Positions 12,743 through 13,875 of a stretch of 13,875 nt of DNA are shown one piece after another. A program made the translations under genes and the position numbers. Each line of letters opens with the position of its first letter. The first letter of the stretch is position 1. The notes under the pieces were generated by a model. It searched no databases, was not told the origin of the DNA, and saw only the letters and a list, made by a program, of their open reading frames with translations. Source of the stretch: an uncultured Oceanobacillus sp. (GTDB taxonomy: Bacteria; Bacillota; Bacilli; Bacillales; Amphibacillaceae); the NCBI GenBank assembly GCA_938004015.1, contig CALKWU010000182.1:1-13875 (forward strand). Direction: 5' to 3'.

Positions 12743-13285
12743 ATGAAACTTGTTGGAGTATCAGGAGCACTGGGCGGTGATAAAACCGCCATCGCCATTG
12801 ACACGGTGTTGGCAGCTGCTCGCCGTTTTGATTCTACAGTAAAAACCGAATTGATCGATTTGAGGAACTATGACATTGAATTTGCCGCCGGATTGCCGTT
12901 ATCGGCTTATAACGAGGATACTTGGAATGTTGTGCAAAAAATTTTGTCCGCTGATTTTCTCGTATTCGGCACACCGATTTATCAAGCCTCCTTGTCAGGC
13001 GCATTGAAAAACCTCTTCGATCACATGCCGGAATATGCATTTAAAAATAAAGTGACAGGCATGGTTGCCACCGGATGGACGAATCGACATTTTCTCGTCT
13101 TGGAATACCACTTGGGCTCCATTTTATCTTATTTTAAAGGGCTCATACCGACAGAAAATGTTTTCATCCATAATGATTCTTTTGACATCGACACGAATGA
13201 ACTCATCGATGACCGCATTCATGAGCGGATCGAAAAATTAGCCGCTGAAATGGTCCAACTGCAACGTGGGATAATGGATAGATGA
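12743..13285 (+). CDS. NAD(P)H-dependent FMN reductase, SsuE-like flavodoxin fold
   Basis: Cytoplasmic flavin reductase of 180 residues in the NADPH-dependent FMN reductase family. The phosphate-binding loop is at the N-terminus (MKLVGVSGALGGDKTAIAID; family form GSxRxxS). The central signature is FLVFGTPIYQASLSGALKNL, then FDHMPEYAFKNKVTGMVATG, matching the flavin-contacting P-x-Y-x-x-x-x-S-G-x-L-K-N motif of SsuE/ChrR-type enzymes. Start ATG at 12743 has GAAAGGTGGGG 5 nt upstream. SsuE normally supplies FMNH2 to a sulfonate monooxygenase; none is present here, so the partner is unknown. It is the last gene of the plus-strand pair with the resolvase-like gene and ends inside a bidirectional terminator. 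Confidence 0.88.
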   Translation: MKLVGVSGALGGDKTAIAIDTVLAAARRFDSTVKTELIDLRNYDIEFAAGLPLSAYNEDTWNVVQKILSADFLVFGTPIYQASLSGALKNLFDHMPEYAFKNKVTGMVATGWTNRHFLVLEYHLGSILSYFKGLIPTENVFIHNDSFDIDTNELIDDRIHERIEKLAAEMVQLQRGIMDR

Positions 13286-13327
13286 AGTAAAAAACTGTGC
13301 AGAGATTTCTGCACAGTTTTTTACTTC
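13284..13327. terminator. Bidirectional terminator overlapping two stop codons
   Basis: A perfect 20-bp inverted repeat (13284-13303 with 13308-13327) with loop GATT. The core CTGTGCAG/CTGCACAG is flanked by A-run and T-run arms, so it gives a U-tail in both directions. The left arm begins inside the TGA of the flavin reductase gene and the right arm contains the TAA (13323-13321) of the convergent lipoprotein gene. Confidence 0.93.
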
Positions 13328-13875
13328 GTTTTATCTTCGACCCACGCTTCCAGTTCATCTACAAATTCCCGGAAGTTTTCCGGCGTGAGTTGCGCGATGT
13401 CTGTACCGGCACCTCCATGTTCTTCCAAGGAACCATCGGCGAATTGCAAAATGAGACTCCAGCTGTAACCATCTTCATCGTCTTGTGGATCTTTAAACGT
13501 GTAATCTCGTTCCCATGACTGGACATCGTATTTTTTCAATATGTCAATGATTTCGTGAGCATCAGTGATGGGTATCGTTTCATCCGGAAAGTTATTCAAT
13601 CCTCTTGAGCCCATGCTCGGCTTTGAATACATTTCACTGTTTTCAATATCAATGGCAATCGGCTCGTGAAGCATGTCAATCGACCATTCGCTGAAATACA
13701 ATTTGATCACCTTGTCCAACGGCTGTTTTTCCACTGCCTCAGGAGCCATCGCGAAATATCCGAAATCATAAATATCAATTCCGCTTTCAAGGAGTTCTCG
13801 TTTCTCCTCTTCCATCCTTTGTTCGTGATTATTTTCAGCACAACTTGTGATGAGAAAGAAACTGAGAACGATCAT
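13321..13875 (-). CDS. Putative lipoprotein of unknown function, 5'-partial
   Basis: I do not recognise the family. Reading from the right edge, the hydrophobic stretch MIVLSFFLITSC ends in a lipobox-like L-I-T-S-C, so the mature protein would be lipid-anchored on the outer face of the membrane. The ATG at 13875-13873 is at the window edge and the stretch before the cysteine is short and has no positive charge, so the real start is probably a few codons further upstream, off the window. The mature part (about 170 residues) is soluble and very acidic. It includes NNFPDETIPITDAHEIIDIL and KKYDVQSW, then a region with WSLILQFADGSLEEHGGAGT, which looks like a small alpha-beta domain ending in a C-terminal helix. 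It converges on the flavin reductase gene and shares its terminator. No functional link is visible. Confidence 0.75.
   Translation of the reverse strand: MIVLSFFLITSCAENNHEQRMEEEKRELLESGIDIYDFGYFAMAPEAVEKQPLDKVIKLYFSEWSIDMLHEPIAIDIENSEMYSKPSMGSRGLNNFPDETIPITDAHEIIDILKKYDVQSWERDYTFKDPQDDEDGYSWSLILQFADGSLEEHGGAGTDIAQLTPENFREFVDELEAWVEDKTK

Noticed and set aside
1..13875. CRISPR arrays, tRNA and rRNA genes
   Set aside because: No regularly spaced direct repeats, no cloverleaf with a T-loop GGTTCRA box, and no rRNA-like sequence were seen on either strand.

Overview
The window looks like chromosomal DNA from a low-to-moderate GC Gram-positive bacterium of the Bacillaceae type. This rests on strong AGGAGG-type ribosome binding sites, frequent U-tailed terminators, an OpuC/OpuF-type osmoprotectant uptake gene, an Ecs/YthPQ-like ABC pair under a MerR regulator, and a lipobox lipoprotein. 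No rRNA, tRNA or CRISPR array was seen. I could not run searches, so all family calls come from reading motifs.

Layout. (1) 1-914, plus strand: the end of an osmoprotectant ABC transporter gene (substrate-binding domain on a membrane anchor), closed by a terminator at about 1008-1039. (2) 4156-1084, minus strand: an operon of a MerR/TipA-type regulator, an ABC ATPase and a 12-helix permease. Its promoter has the 19-bp spacer and central dyad typical of MerR-activated promoters. (3) 4189-8574: a damaged type I restriction-modification locus. A relic of a group II intron 3' end (minus strand) abuts the last ~30 codons of hsdM, followed by intact-looking hsdS and hsdR. Almost all of hsdM is missing. 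(4) 8581-8744: a non-coding segment with three nested or adjacent inverted repeats, then a Uma2-family nuclease-like gene. (5) 9381-10160: a decayed mazE-type antitoxin gene with internal stops, then AT-rich DNA holding two clear terminators, one of which (10008-10047, plus strand) has no visible gene to terminate. (6) 12072-10207, minus strand: a SulP anion transporter with a STAS domain, followed 12 bp later by a UspA stress protein. (7) 12165-13285, plus strand, divergent from sulP across a strong palindrome: a serine-resolvase-like protein lacking the catalytic serine, then an SsuE-type FMN reductase. A perfect 20-bp bidirectional terminator overlaps the stop codons of this gene and of the convergent lipoprotein gene that runs off the right edge.

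How the parts relate. The ends of the window are housekeeping or stress functions (osmolyte uptake, anion transport, stress protein, flavin reductase). The middle (about 4.2-10 kb) is an accessory zone of defence and mobile-element debris: a type I RM locus without its methylase, an intron scar, an antitoxin pseudogene and a Uma2 gene. I did not find a clear new system. The items most worth checking are the methylase-less hsdS-hsdR pair, the catalytically degenerate resolvase homolog beside sulP, and the structured non-coding element before the Uma2 gene.
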